A stretch of DNA of 64,000 nucleotides from Zhengitettix transpicula (GCA_037074705.1 CM073596.1:20170501-20234500), one strand, 5' to 3'. Positions 1 through 10,695 are shown, numbered from the stretch's first letter. The notes: generated by a model from the letters alone, not told the origin. Translations and numbers: made by a program.

Positions 1-416
1 ACTTCCTCAGATAATTAACAATCGAGCTTGCGCAAATGATCCATGTGGACGAGCAAGACCAAGATTGAGAATTCTCAATAACACTCGTGCTATCATGAAT
101 ATATTTATTTTTCTAGATATAAAAACCCTACAATTGTTAAAATTTTTATTCATCAACAAATACTCCAATTTTTAAAACGGTAGCTGTCGACATTTTTATG
201 TGATAAGCATCTGAAATCGATTTATGTCTATATATAACTGCTGTACGCAATCATACACTACAGATGATTATGACAAAAATTTAGAAATCATTTTTAAAAA
301 TCATTGGACCATTTTTCAATTAATTAACATTAAAACTATCTTAATTGAGACCATATAAGGGGTTTTTCACAAATCATAATTCAATAGCAGTTGTTCTATT
401 GATTTTATTAAATTAA
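1..416. other. A+T-rich intergenic stretch
   Basis: I see no coding potential, RNA gene or recognisable repeat end here. The sequence is A+T-rich with scattered stops in all frames. It lies just 3' of the small reverse-strand ORF at 417-647. Confidence 0.5.
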
Positions 417-647
417 TCATTCAAATTTCTCTTCAATTGATTCCGCGAATTGTTCAGTATAGTAATGACCATTTCTACAAATTCTGAACCAGTAAATTTG
501 AGATGGTATCGAAAGAGATATTAATAGGAACAGCAAAGCGTTGATTACTGAAAACCAGAATTGTTCTCCGAAATTTATTGGCAATATTCCACCGATCAGA
601 CCAATATGATCTCTCATCCGTCTATGTGGAATTGTCACTACAGCCAT
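417..647 (-). CDS. hypothetical small single-pass membrane protein (76 aa)
   Basis: The ORF starts at an ATG (645-647 on the plus text) with an insect-like context, CAA before ATGGC, and ends in TGA. The predicted protein has a basic N-terminus (PHRRMRDH), one hydrophobic segment at about residues 29-53 (from FWFSVINALLF), and a polar, Glu-rich C-terminus ending EEKFE. That is the layout of many small mitochondrial or ER membrane proteins, but I do not recognise a family. No splice partner is visible and the flanks are A+T-rich. It could equally be a chance ORF or a terminal exon; length alone is weak evidence. Confidence 0.27.
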   Translation of the reverse strand: MAVVTIPHRRMRDHIGLIGGILPINFGEQFWFSVINALLFLLISLSIPSQIYWFRICRNGHYYTEQFAESIEEKFE

Positions 648-985
648 TTGAAACTCCCATTAATACTATTGCGTCATATTCCGTCAAAATTTCATGGCTC
701 AATTACAACTGATTGATATCACATTTCTGTATAGGGATTAACGTTGGATGTAGTCACAGTGTTTTAGAGATGCGATTCCTCCACTCCTCGCACTCTTCCT
801 GTATCACTTTCACAAATGATTTCTTTCCGCCCATTCGTTGAGTCATTCAATGGTCAAACGATATATAAGTTATATTTAACAATTAATTCAATTAATGTTG
901 AGAATTAATCTTGTCAGATTCTTCTGTCTCTCTAAAAACGTTACTTATTACTTTACTATTGCTCTAATATATTTATTGTATTTAA
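648..985. other. non-coding gap
   Basis: A+T-rich sequence with no ORF, RNA or clear repeat. It ends where homology to a second copy of a repeat at 11740 begins. Confidence 0.45.
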
Positions 986-1433
986 AATAATTTTATTTCC
1001 AATGTTTCTTTAAACTTAACAATACTCTCAACAGTTGAAAACATAACAGAATTTTTATCTGCAATGTGTGAGCAAATCGTATCTAAGAAATGTATTTCAC
1101 GTAATTAATTGTAAGTAATGTTCAATACATTTTTAATTAATTATATTATAAATTATCATATATGTAAAATGTTGCTCTGTAGGACTTTTTTAAATTAAAT
1201 CCTTTAATTGACTTTACAGCACCTGAATATGTCCTAAATAAATTAGGAATGAAACATTGAGAATGTTTTTTTCTAATACAATATTTAAAAATTTAAATTA
1301 ATAATAAATTTATAACTTAACAGGTTGATGTTATCTTTTATTTAAGGCCGTCAGATAAATATAACTGTTATTTGAACATTTCTAAGCCTATTCATTAAAC
1401 GAATCACTACCAATTGGAACAGTTTCCATATTA
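986..1433 (-). repeat. A+T-rich block shared with 11740-12206
   Basis: This block aligns over its whole length with 11740-12206: both contain a segment beginning TTTTATTTCCAATGTTTCTT, a run around TTAATTGTAAGTAATGTT, and a segment around AGGCCGTCAGATAAATATAA. In both places it lies directly 3' of the same LINE end on the reverse strand. It therefore moved together with the LINE, either by 3' transduction or by segmental duplication. No coding potential is seen. Confidence 0.75.
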
Positions 1434-2225
1434 TAGATCTTCTTCTTCTTGACCGGCGTTACAGCCCTTTGGGAGTCTCAGCCTCCTTAATTATATCCTT
1501 CCATCTATTCCTATGTTGCGCCTCTATCCACCATGCTTTAACTTTTAATGTTTGTATGTCGTTCAAGGCTCTCCGTCTAGCCATCTTAACTTGGGCCTTC
1601 CTTTTCTTCTATTTCCTTCTTTGTAAAGGTTAGCTTCTTACATGGGTTAATGTCCGCCATCTTTTTCGCGTGTCCTAACCATTTCAGCCTACATATTTTG
1701 TGGAGTGTCCTATGTTAGTATTTTTGTATAGTCAGTATAACTCGTCGTTGTATTTTAATCTCCATATTCCATCAACACAGCTTGGACCATAAATTTTCCT
1801 CAGGATCGTCCAATCAAATATTTTCAATTTTTCTTCGTCGGTTTTAGTGTCTAACTCTTACACCTATACAGGACTACAGGTTTTATTAGAGTTGTGTATA
1901 TTTTAATTTTAGTCTGTCTTTTTATCTTTTTGGACATCATTAAGCTTTTAAGCTGTAATAGCTTTTATTGCCTTGGTTTATTCTGTGATTAACTTATATG
2001 TAGTTGTTATCGTCACTAATATCACTCCTGAAATTTGTTAACTTTTTCTATGTTAAGATCGTTCAAAGAGATATTTCTATTGTTAGAAATTCCCATGAAT
2101 TTTGTTTCATTGTAGTTGCCTTTTAACCCTATTTGTGCTGCTGCAGACTTACATAAGCTTTTCTTATCATTTTCTCCTGTCGTTTTTTTAGTACGACATC
2201 ATCTGCGAAAGCTAGTATTTGTCCA
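1434..2225 (-). mobile_element. 5'-truncated non-LTR retrotransposon (LINE) relic, RT C-terminal region
   Basis: On the reverse strand this is the end of a LINE reverse transcriptase. The catalytic FADDVV box lies near 2190-2205. The downstream reading is broken, but near the end a stretch reads KGRPKLRWLDG and then KAWWIEAQHRNRWKDIIKE, ending KGL and a TAA at 1459-1461. The 3' end is a short GAA/AAG-rich tail (AAGAAGAAGA) at about 1434-1450. Several frameshifts and stops make it non-functional. The same element recurs at 12207-12873, and its last 220 bp recur at 11510-11730. The clade (R1/I/RTE-like) cannot be fixed by eye. Confidence 0.82.
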
Positions 2226-2280
2226 TTTTTATAGATAGAGATAGAAATTATAAATACTGATACGTTTCAGGAATTTTATA

Positions 2281-2306
2281 CCACTGTGAACAAAAAGTAA
2301 GGTGAA
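2281..2306 (+). repeat. mariner terminal inverted repeat (left)
   Basis: 26 bp starting CCACTGTGAA. It is the reverse complement of 3525-3550 apart from the tenth base, and TA lies directly outside it. Confidence 0.95.
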
Positions 2307-2333
2307 TTTATTTATAAGATATAAATTATTTAT

Positions 2334-3360
2334 TTATTCTTCTAAATCAATTGCATCCCCTTCAAAGTAATCCCCGTCCGATAAAACGCACTTTTTCCAA
2401 CGCTTTTTCCAGTCTTCGAAACAGTCGGAATAGTCTTTTTTCGGTATAGCCTTCAAGACCTTCTTCGATTCGGTTTTTATCTCCTCAATCGTGTCAAAAC
2501 GGCGTCCCCGCATTGGCCTTTTGACTTCGCTGAATAGCCAGAAGTCGCACGGAGACAAATCTGGCGATTACGGTGGTTGCGGAACGATATGAGTCGAGTT
2601 TTTGGAAAAAAGTCGCGAAGAACCAATGCAGTATGACATGGTGCATTATCGTGATGAAGGAATCAAGAGTAGTTCGCCCATAATTCCGGCCGTTTCAGAC
2701 GAATAGCTTCACGCAAACGACGCATAACGCTCAAATAATATTCTTTGTTGACTGTTTGGCCCGGCGGAAGGAATTCATAGTGCACCACACCACGATAATC
2801 AAAGAAAACTGTCAACATGACTTTGCCGTGGTCTTTTCGGTCTTGCTTCACCTTTTGCACGATATTCGCTGGATTGGTCGGCAGTTTCAGGGTCGTATGC
2901 GTAAACCCAAGTCTTTTCTACAGTAATGATTCATTTCAAGTGGTCCTGATAGTCAGACAGCAAAGTTTCACACACATCAACGCGACGCTTTTTTTTTCCA
3001 AAAAATTGAGCGATTTTGGCACCAATCGAGACTTGACACGTTTGAGACATAAAACATTCTTCAAAATGGTTTGGGCTGAGCCAAATGATATTCCAACACT
3101 ATCAGCGAGATCTCTAATTGTCCATCGACGATTTTCAAGCTCCAAATCTTTGATTTTTGGACGTGGCCCTCATCGGTAGACGATGATGGTCGTCCAGAGC
3201 GCGGTTCGTCTTTGAACTCGTTGTACCACTGATAAACGTTTTTTTGTGCCATAGTTTGATCACCAAAGGCCTTCCGCAACATTTTCAACGTGTCCGCACA
3301 AGAATATTCGTTTTGCAAACAAAATTTGATGCAAGTTCTTTGCTCAACAAAATCACCCAT
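2334..3360 (-). pseudogene. mariner transposase, frameshifted
   Basis: The start is the ATG at 3358-3360 (MGDFVEQR), and the end is the stop at 2334, a span of about 342 codons; mariner transposases are near 345. The N-terminal helix-turn-helix region is readable (CADTLKMLRKAFGD, then VYQWYNEFKDEPRSGRP). It is followed in other frames by a second DNA-binding part (RWTIRDLADSVGISFGSAQTI), VFFDYRGVVHYEFLPPGQTV with the second catalytic Asp, HHDNAPCHTAL with the third Asp, and the C-terminal SPCDFWLFSEVKRPMRG. At the first catalytic site the usual GDE before TWVY reads VEK, so that Asp appears lost. At least three frame changes break the gene. Confidence 0.93.
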
Positions 3361-3524
3361 TGCAAAAATCGAATAATTCACTTTTGGTTGTTTACAAAAA
3401 CACGTGTACTCGGAGATAATTAAACCTTTTGACAACCAGACGCTTGTAAAATATTATAGACAGTCCTACCAACCTAGAAAAAAAATACCTGCTTTCCTAC
3501 TACCCGGGAGTTTTAAATGACAAT

Positions 3525-3550
3525 TTCACCTTACTTTTTGATCACAGTGG
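3525..3550 (-). repeat. mariner terminal inverted repeat (right)
   Basis: 26 bp matching 2281-2306 in inverted orientation with one mismatch. It ends CACAGTGG and is followed by TA. Confidence 0.95.
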
Positions 3551-3552
3551 TA

Positions 3553-4639
3553 CATTAAACTTGTATTACATTCACATAATGTTAAAACCAAGACTGATTC
3601 TGTACGAAATGAAGTTACTTTTTCGGAACTGTATACCTGAACTCTCAGCGGTCAGTATTGTCTGGGCGGCGTGGGGGGGGGGGGGAAGTTGTCCGCTCAT
3701 GCCACGTACGTAAATCGCACGACACCACGGAGACTACATTACTCTCTTTTTTTTTTCAGAAACCACCATCCGTTTTCGTTCTCAAAATCAATATGCTGTA
3801 GTGTGTGCCAACCCTACCGAAGTGAGAAGTTATTATTTTCGTTTTATTTAATGTATTGTAATGCATGTGAATTTATCCACGAAAGTTGATCGTAATTTTT
3901 ATACTAAAACTCCGCGTCATATTTGAATACAGGCAGGTGACCAGTTCGTCTTGAGAGCCGACGTGTCCGTTGTAAAGACCTGAACACAGACTCATCTCCA
4001 GAGGAAGGGCTTTAGAATAAGATAGCGATAACGAGGAACACCAGATAACTCATCATTATATTGTTTTCTGTAGTGGTTGTCTGTCTACTTGTCTGATACA
4101 ATTTTTCAAAACGTTTTGCGACCCGAAAACTATTCTGATTTGTACAAAATTAGTAGTAAATATTTTTATAAAAGTGTAAAAAAAATGCAAATAAATTTGG
4201 ATCATAATTAGAGGCAATACACAGATATCATACAGTCGGATAATTATGATTGTAAATGAGCCCGTTACATTTCCATGAGACGTGAAAACTTATAACATCA
4301 ATCCGTAAATCGGACCTAATAAATGCATAAGGTAGAAAAAACTGCGTGTCCAAATCGATTAGAGAAGATATGACTGTGTGCTGAAAGTCTTTGACCCCAG
4401 AAACCTCTAGACCTGGCAGTTCTACTTCCTTAAAATATTCCAGCAATTTAATTCTAACATTCAAACTTAAAACGGTTTATGTGGTTAAGGATAAAAGCTC
4501 GTTACGTGCTGAATCGTTTAACAGCCTCCCAAAAAGTTCGATCATCGGCGGAAACTTGCAGAAGTTATTTTTGCCTTCCCACAACTTTCCGGATTTAGAT
4601 GTTTGTCCAGAAGAAACGCCCCATGATTAACCAGCCCCT
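3553..4639. other. intergenic, no gene recognised
   Basis: No family is recognisable in any frame. The one distinctive feature is a run of 13 G at 3673-3685, followed at 3750-3758 by a T run. Short ORFs here look like chance. Confidence 0.45.
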
Positions 4640-5110
4640 TTTTCTTTTCTCGCAGATATAACGGCGTTGTTTGTGCACGCAACGGAGCCGCCCCCCCCCC
4701 CAACCCCCTTCCGCACGTGAAGGGAATGACGTCATCGAGCGTGCACGTGCGCACCTCAGGGGGGGTCAACGACACGCCATTACTCTGCGACGCGACGAAC
4801 TTTTCTTATTACCACCACGGTTTCGGCATTTTGACACAGTTCTCTCTTTCGCCTCGTGGTAAACACGGCATGCAAGCTTGTGGAATCACGGCAGCGAGGC
4901 ACGTGCGATAGGGATCGATCGCCGTGAACTTTCCCCTCGGACGTGCTGTCCTCGTAATTATTCCGCGCGTTCTATAGAAGCGCTCAGTCATAACTCGAAT
5001 GGCTTTCTTCGTGCTTTGTGCCGCGCCGTTCCAAAATGGTCTACTTGCGGAAGAGGCTTTAATTGGTTGCATAACGTTCTCTCTTATGCTGTGGCTCATT
5101 AGCGATAAGT
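4640..5110. promoter_or_regulatory. CpG-rich block with CRE and E-box motifs (candidate promoter)
   Basis: This stretch is much richer in G+C and CpG than its surroundings. It holds a full palindromic cAMP-response element TGACGTCA at 4727-4734 and three CACGTG E-boxes at 4714-4719, 4744-4749 and 4900-4905, plus an 11-C run at 4691-4701. It lies 6 kb upstream of the first recognised exon of the MARCH-type gene on the same strand, so it could be that gene's promoter or 5' non-coding exon. It could also belong to an unrecognised gene. No TATA box or clear splice donor decides this. Confidence 0.35.
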
Positions 5111-5358
5111 ACCTACACACAAAAAGAAAACAGATTTAATATCAGGAAAGCCGTAAAATCCGTAAAAGACTGTGGTGTATCGTGGAGATGAGAAAGGACA
5201 ACCGCGAAGCTGAGACGTGTTTAATATTGACTGCTTTATGAACTAATGTATGTTATTAATCATGAAATAATACACATGATTTGGAGACAATCTCATCTCC
5301 ATGACGTAAAATGATATAAAGATCCGACGCGTTCTTAAAAAAAAGCGACATTTTTAGA
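5111..5358. other. short intergenic gap
   Basis: Nothing recognisable between the CpG-rich block and the first retroposon copy. Confidence 0.4.
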
Positions 5359-5710
5359 GTAACTGGCTACATGAGAGTAATCCACATTGTGGCAACTCCC
5401 CTTTAATAGCATACGAAGGGATTTGAAAGGGTAGAGGAAGGTAGCGAAGGGTTAACTCTGGCCCCCGGGCTGTAGTTTAAAGATCCTACCCGGCATTCGC
5501 CTAAAAGTGATGCAGGACAAACTCAGAATGTCGGGCAGTAGGTACTTGTCCCACGGCCTTCCGATGTTGAGAGAGGAGTTTGCTGTGGGGACGCAGCATT
5601 CCCTCCTCCATCCTTCCACCAGTTTAAACAGCCAACTAATTATTGACAAGAAGAAAAAGCCGCTAGACGATACCACAAGGATTTTGTTGCAAGACGTCAG
5701 AGAGTGACGA
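5359..5710 (-). repeat. short poly(A) retroposon copy (family A)
   Basis: One copy of the most abundant repeat in the window. Read on the plus strand it starts near ACTGGCTACATGAGAGTAAT and runs through CATACGAAGGGATTTGAAAG and a CCCCCGGGCTGTAG segment to a region around GCAGTAGGTACTTGTCCCAC. In better copies the plus-strand start is preceded by a T run, so the element's true 3' end with poly(A) lies on the reverse strand. It is inverted relative to the copy at 5846-6236, only 140 bp away. Confidence 0.8.
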
Positions 5711-5845
5711 TGGCATCATTCCTGTTGCTATATAGAAGAACGAGGGAAAAGTATTTAGTTCAGAGCCTAGGACTGTGAAGCTCGGAGATTCAGCGCACTC
5801 GCAGACCTGTATAAATAATTCTTCAATATTGCAATTGAAGAATTC

Positions 5846-6236
5846 TAAGACCATGTTCCGGGGTCACAGACCTTGGGCATACGGTAAGAGTTGTCCGCTA
5901 TTCCCATTGGAATAGTCGGCCAGCTGCCTCCTAAACTGGTCGAGGCACGGAGAAGGGAATGCTGCGTCCCCACAGAAAACGCCTCTCCCGCTATCGGGAT
6001 GGCGTGGGACAAGTACCCAATGCCCGACCTACCTGATGCAGGTTTTTATAGGGTTTTCCCAGCATTTCTTTAGGCGAATGCCGGGTAGGATCCTTAAAAT
6101 ATAGCCCGGGGCCTCTAGTAACCCTTGGCTACCTTCTTCTACCCTTCCGCATCCTCCCTTTCAAATTCCTTCCTATGCTATTAAAGGGGAGTTGCCCAAC
6201 GTGAATTACCCTCATGTAGCCTGTTGCCCTAAAAAA
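5846..6236 (+). repeat. short poly(A) retroposon copy (family A), with A8 tail
   Basis: Near-complete copy in sense orientation. It starts around GACCATGTTCCGGGGTCACA and ends GTAGCCTGTTGCCCT followed by eight A. An internal reading frame is shared with other copies (VGQLPPKLVEARRREC, later WDKYPMPDLPDAGF), although here it is part of a broken element. The A tail and variable 5' ends fit LINE-driven retroposition. I see no convincing pol III A/B boxes, so SINE status is open. Confidence 0.82.
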
Positions 6237-7509
6237 AACTAAGACCAATTAAAACTATAAGTCGTATGTCATCTGCCATCTCCGCCATTTTGATTCTTAA
6301 ATTAATTTTTTGTTTTCGCCAACGTTTCGTCTCGTTCTAATTTTCCATAGGTTAGTGAATTAAGGGCAAAATATTACTTCACGCGCAATGCTGATACAGC
6401 ACACTGAATTAATTTTGTAAATAAATGCTTCTTGACAATCTCGTTACCATTAAAACTAGTTAAGAAGCTTTGATGCTTAGACCATAGTCGAATCAGAGTC
6501 CCCCGCCGTTGTTGTGGTACTGGAAGACAAGCCCACTAGATATTGTCCCATGCAACGGCTACTTAGATTGAGAGCGCGTGGTTTCCACGTGTCCGATTGG
6601 CTCAGTGACCGCTTGTTTGAAACTGGGGTATCGACTACGTGGGAGGTCTCTGAAAGCTACACGATTCCGCACTTTTATTACACCCCCTAGCGAGAGGTAA
6701 AACACCCACGCCGTTCTGCTTCAACACAGAGGCGCACGTAAGGGGAAAGTTAGTCTAAATTTTAAATTCCGAATCGGTGTTCGTCCGTGATTCTATCGGA
6801 AATGCCACAGGAATTAACTACCCCTCGATTACATCGGATTAAATAATTCCACACTTTTTAATAAACTGTAGAATCTCTGTATTACATCCAGTGTTGTATT
6901 GGGAATAATAAGCACTTCGCAAAACACAATATGGATCAATAGGGTAGTCAGCATTAAAAGCCATGAACGATATAAATAAGTTAGAAGATACAAAAAAAAA
7001 CTGGTCCAACGTTTCGAACAGTAAGACAAAAAAATTATTTTTAAAAAACACTGATAACATCGGGTTTGGTTTGTGTTGATCGGATGTTCCAAAGCCTGGT
7101 TTTAAGAGAAAATATAGGAAGAAAATGAGTTAAGGAGTAAATTGGTATCAAAGGGATGTAACGAAATAAATCGACGTTTCGAAGAGTAAAAACGATTACA
7201 AATAAACACAAACGCTCACACACATATATATTTATTGTGGTGACAACCAATATATGTGATGATCGGTTTTTATAAATTATTTAACATTTGTATTGTCAGC
7301 GTAATATTGTGGCCCATGTAGGCAACAATCAGCGTTGCGTGGAGTTTTCAGACTATTGTTGGCGGAAAAGTATAATGTTGAAAGTGGTGAAGAAAAGCAC
7401 AAGCAGTCGTCGATAAGAACTGAAACTGTGACTGTTACTTTTTAAAAAAATTAATAAGTGTGGTATAACCGGCTGAGCTTTGTTTAAGCCACAGTAGTGA
7501 GGGTAGAAA
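6237..7509. other. intergenic, no gene recognised
   Basis: The stretch 6480-6740 is moderately G+C-richer than its surroundings but has no long ORF or recognisable family. The rest is A+T-rich. Two overlapping reverse-strand ORFs at 6829-7250 are low-complexity and hydrophobic through A+T bias; I do not support them as genes. Confidence 0.4.
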
Positions 7510-7705
7510 TTTTCGAACATATTCAAACGACGATAAATTCGTCGAATGAAACTATTTCAGGATTAGTGAGTTCAACTCCATTTGGAATGAGAGGTGAACA
7601 CATTTAGGGGTAGGGGTCGAGTTGCGTTACATAAAACTAACGCAAAACCTACATATATTTAAGTCAAATCGGGGATTATGGATAAATGACATCTCGGGAA
7701 TCGCT
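7510..7705 (-). repeat. dispersed repeat fragment (family B)
   Basis: Shares the order of words seen at 9480-9660 and 9716-9933: a segment around GTCGAATGAAACTATTTCAG, then GAGTTCAACTCCATTT, a GGGGTAGGGGTCGAG stretch, and GCGTTACATAAAACTAACGC. Divergence is high. The related copy at 9716-9933 ends in GGGCAGCTAGTAG, typical of an interspersed retroelement edge in arthropods. Confidence 0.6.
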
Positions 7706-7715
7706 GGGAACCAAG

Positions 7716-8965
7716 ATATATAAATAACAATCATTCACTGAGATGCGGCGACAATTTTTCCCCATAGTTGCAGGCTTGTAGTAAAGTAAAGTGAATGGTC
7801 AGAACAATGAAGTCGTCAATCGTCCAATTACAATCACGGGAAAATGGTGACTTTAAGGGTTCAGTCCGGATTGGCTCATAAAAATATTGAAGTCTGATTC
7901 GTCAGAGAAACGGAAGGGAAGATGTAATAGTCGAGAATCTTCTTAATACATTTTCTGTGCCATTGAACGGTTGAATGAGGTTTATTAACAAACATTGGGT
8001 GGAAATTTAAAGAGAAAATAAATATATAAATAACAATCATTCACTGAGATGTTTTTTCAGGCTTGTAGTAAACTCAAGTGTTACGTGAATGGTCAGAACA
8101 ATGAAGTCGTCAATCGTCCAATGACAATCACGAGAGATTAATGGCTGCTTGGAGGGTCAAGTCCGGATTGGCGCTAAAAAAATATTGAACTCTGATTGGT
8201 CAGAGAAACGTGCATGAAGAAGGATAATCGAGAATCTTCCAAATACATTTTCATTGCCATTGAATGGTTGATTGAGGTTTATTAACACAATGGTTGTAAA
8301 TGGAAATGGAAAATAAATACTAATCATTCGCTGAAATGCAGCGACTTTCTTCCCCGTGTTTTGAAGCTTTTAGTAAACTGAAGTATTACGTGAATGGTCA
8401 GTTCCATGAAGTCAACAATCATCCAATGACAACCACGAGAGATTAATGGCGGATTTGAGGGTCCAGTGCGGATTGGCGCTAAAAAAATATTGAAGTCTGA
8501 TTGGTCAGAGAACCGGAAGGGAAGATGTAATAGTCGAGAATCTTCCAAATACGTTTTCTGCGCCATTGAAGGGTTGAATGAGGTTTAATATAAACATTGG
8601 GTGGAAATTTTAAGAGAAAATAAATATATAAATAACAATCATTCACTGAGATGCTGCGACAGTTTCCTCGTAGTTGTAGTTAGCTCAAGTGTCACCTGAG
8701 TGCTCAGAACAAGAAGTCTACAATCGTCCAATCACAATCACGCGAGATTAATGGGCGGATTTGAGGGTCAAGTCCGGATTGGCCTAAAAAATAAATGGGG
8801 CCCGGAACGTAAACAGTCAACATTCGTCATCTAAATGGTGGAGTAATGCTTGAATATCGAACTCTAATTGGTCCGAGAAACGGAAAGAACGACGTAATAG
8901 TCGAGAATCTTCTATATACAATTTCAGCGCAATTGAAGGGTGAGTTAAAGTTTATTAATACACAT
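7716..8965. repeat. tandem array, 4 units of about 300 bp
   Basis: Units begin at about 7716, 8020, 8316 and 8620, each starting near TAAATAACAATCATTCACTG. Each contains GAAGTC.TCAATCGTCCAAT-type and GATTGGTCAGAGAAAC-type segments, both with CCAAT-box cores, and ends with a segment near GGTTTATTAA. The fourth unit has about 55 extra bases near 8795-8850. Period and order are constant, so this is a small satellite-like block that arose by unequal exchange or slippage. No coding content. Confidence 0.88.
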
Positions 8966-9320
8966 TACCAGTATCTTTCACGGCTTATAAAATTGTAAAT
9001 CATTAAATAATATGTTTTTAATTACATTAATAATATCGTAAAATAAAAAATTGAGTTTTTTTCCTGGTTGGCTGAATCAAAATGAAACAGGAGTATTTAC
9101 AGGTTGAATCTCACCTGCAACTAAAAAGAGAATCATCTCAATGCGAATTTTTAAAATATTTTTGAATTGATATCGTTTAATCTAGGCTGTTATATTAATT
9201 TATTTACTTATATTTAATAATAATAATTATTTTTTCGAATATAATTGCTGTAGAAAATATTGTACACGATAATGGGAAACACAGGCGAAAACGCTCTTAT
9301 CTTCTACTCTCTAAATAAAA
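8966..9320. other. A+T-rich gap
   Basis: Very A+T-rich, no ORF and no repeat match that I can see, apart from leading into the GT microsatellite. Confidence 0.4.

Positions 9321-9358
<38 letters not shown>
9321..9358. repeat. (GT)n microsatellite
   Basis: An uninterrupted GT dinucleotide run of about 19 units. It abuts the start of a family B repeat. Confidence 0.98.
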
Positions 9359-9359
<1 letters not shown>

Positions 9360-9933
9360 CCGCATACAATTCTACAACCGTCGAGCAAATTTCGTACACG
9401 TTTTCTAAGTGACCAGCAAACAAACACTGTCGGGGTGAGACACGACTACCACCCCAAGGAGTGGGGTTGGAAATATTCAAGCTTGCTAAAACGGCCGATA
9501 TTTGCGTTGAATAAATATTTTCAGGGTGAATTAGATTGATAATATTTCTACCTATATTTTCAACCCCATTTCGGCATGGGAGGGGCCCACGCTTAGGGGT
9601 TCGGGTGGAGGGGCGTTACATAAAAATATCGCAAAAAACAGCAGAGATTCGAGATAAATTCGGGTTTATGGATGTGACTGAGATTAATTATGACATTAAA
9701 CTTTTTTTATAACTTTGAATAGCGGGGTGGATGGATATAGAATTTTTTGAAGATGTTTATACGGCCGATATATTCGTTGAAAGAAACTTTTTCGGGGTGA
9801 ATGAGTTGAACCCCTTCGGCATGGAAGGTGAGAACATTTAGGGATACGGGTTGAGGTGCGGTACATAAAAATAACGCAAAAGTAACCGAAATTAGAGTCA
9901 AAACGTATATATGACAACCCGGGCAGCTAGTAG
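9359..9933 (-). repeat. dispersed retroelement fragments (family B), two partial copies
   Basis: Two successive partial copies (about 9440-9670 and 9716-9933) share CGGCCGATAT, GGGGTGAATGAGTTGAACCCC-like and GGCATGG.AGG segments, then a GGTACATAAAAATAACGCAAA-like segment. The second ends ACCCGGGCAGCTAGTAG. The same family occurs at 7510-7705 and 58860-59130. On the reverse strand a short ORF spans 9707-9901 but matches no family I know. Confidence 0.65.
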
Positions 9934-10575
9934 AAAAATAAAAGAAAGTGCTGCCGGGCCTTTGCAGTCAGTAATTACTTTTTTAAAAAAATAAGTATAG
10001 TGAGGATTTCTGTCGAAAATAATTTTTTCGGTTTGTAAGCTTTCAACTTCTCTCTATCACTGAAGGGTAGAGTAATGATTCTCTATTCAATTTGATCAAT
10101 ATGTAATTGAACTTCTGACGATCAGATAACCATTATTCTCTGTTACATCCTAAACGTGCCAGACGAGCTTGATATCGAACCTGCGGTTAGAGGTTACAGA
10201 TCTCAAATATAGACTACTTCATTCAAGTCGACAACTGAAAATATTACAAACAGATTTTTGATGCGTGTAGCGATGAAGTGTAGGGCGTGATAGCACCATT
10301 TTGCACAGTTTCTGTTTGAAACGTTGTTTTTTTCTGCATTCTTTCTTTATTTGATAATATCTAGAAATCTAGATTGCATTGCGTCATCTTTAGCGTATAA
10401 TTATTGCTAAATAAATTAATAAATCATAAATGTGACGCTGAAACACGGCAACAAGAATATAAATTAAAATAGAGCATGTACTCGTATTTAAAATATTAAA
10501 TCGGGCATTATTACTTCCATCAGTTAAACTTAAATATTATTTTCAGCTTTACCGTAAATATTAGCTTCATAATTG
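9934..10575. other. intergenic, no gene recognised
   Basis: A+T-rich, no recognised coding sequence or repeat end. Confidence 0.4.
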
Positions 10576-10695
10576 TAGGATCAGGACGGGAAATTTCGAC
10601 AGGATGGGAATCGATTCCAAGATCTTCACTTGACACGTGGTGCTCTATCCATCTCAGCTTCCCTGGACGACTCCCCGTCAGGTGCCGAGCTTTCT
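10576..10695 (-). repeat. possible tRNA-like SINE head
   Basis: On the reverse strand a stretch reads AGCTGAGATGGATAGAGCAC, similar to a tRNA D-arm/A-box. About 30 bases later comes GGAATCGATTCC, similar to a B-box/T-arm. The spacing is right for a tRNA-derived promoter, but stems are imperfect, so a pseudo-tRNA or SINE head is more likely than a working tRNA gene. Confidence 0.4.

Larger units (their letters stand above)
2281..3550 (-). mobile_element. mariner (Tc1/mariner, D34D) transposon with both termini
   Basis: A 1,270-bp element bounded by 26-bp terminal inverted repeats that differ at one base, both starting CCACTGTGA and continuing to AGTAAGGTG. It is flanked by TA at 2279-2280 and 3551-3552, the expected mariner target duplication. 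Size, ends and the reverse-strand transposase relic all fit the family. It inserted just beyond the 5' end of the LINE relic at 1434-2225. The coding region is frameshifted, so it is non-autonomous now, but its ends look fit for trans-mobilisation. Confidence 0.96.

Noticed and set aside
2817..3179. Plus-strand 120-codon ORF inside the mariner
   Set aside because: It is the antisense shadow of the reverse-strand transposase relic.
5452..6073. Family A reading frames as host genes
   Set aside because: The same frame occurs in many poly(A)-tailed copies with breaks, so it belongs to the repeat.
7716..8965. CRISPR-like array
   Set aside because: Units are 300 bp, imperfect, without unique spacers, and the DNA is eukaryotic.
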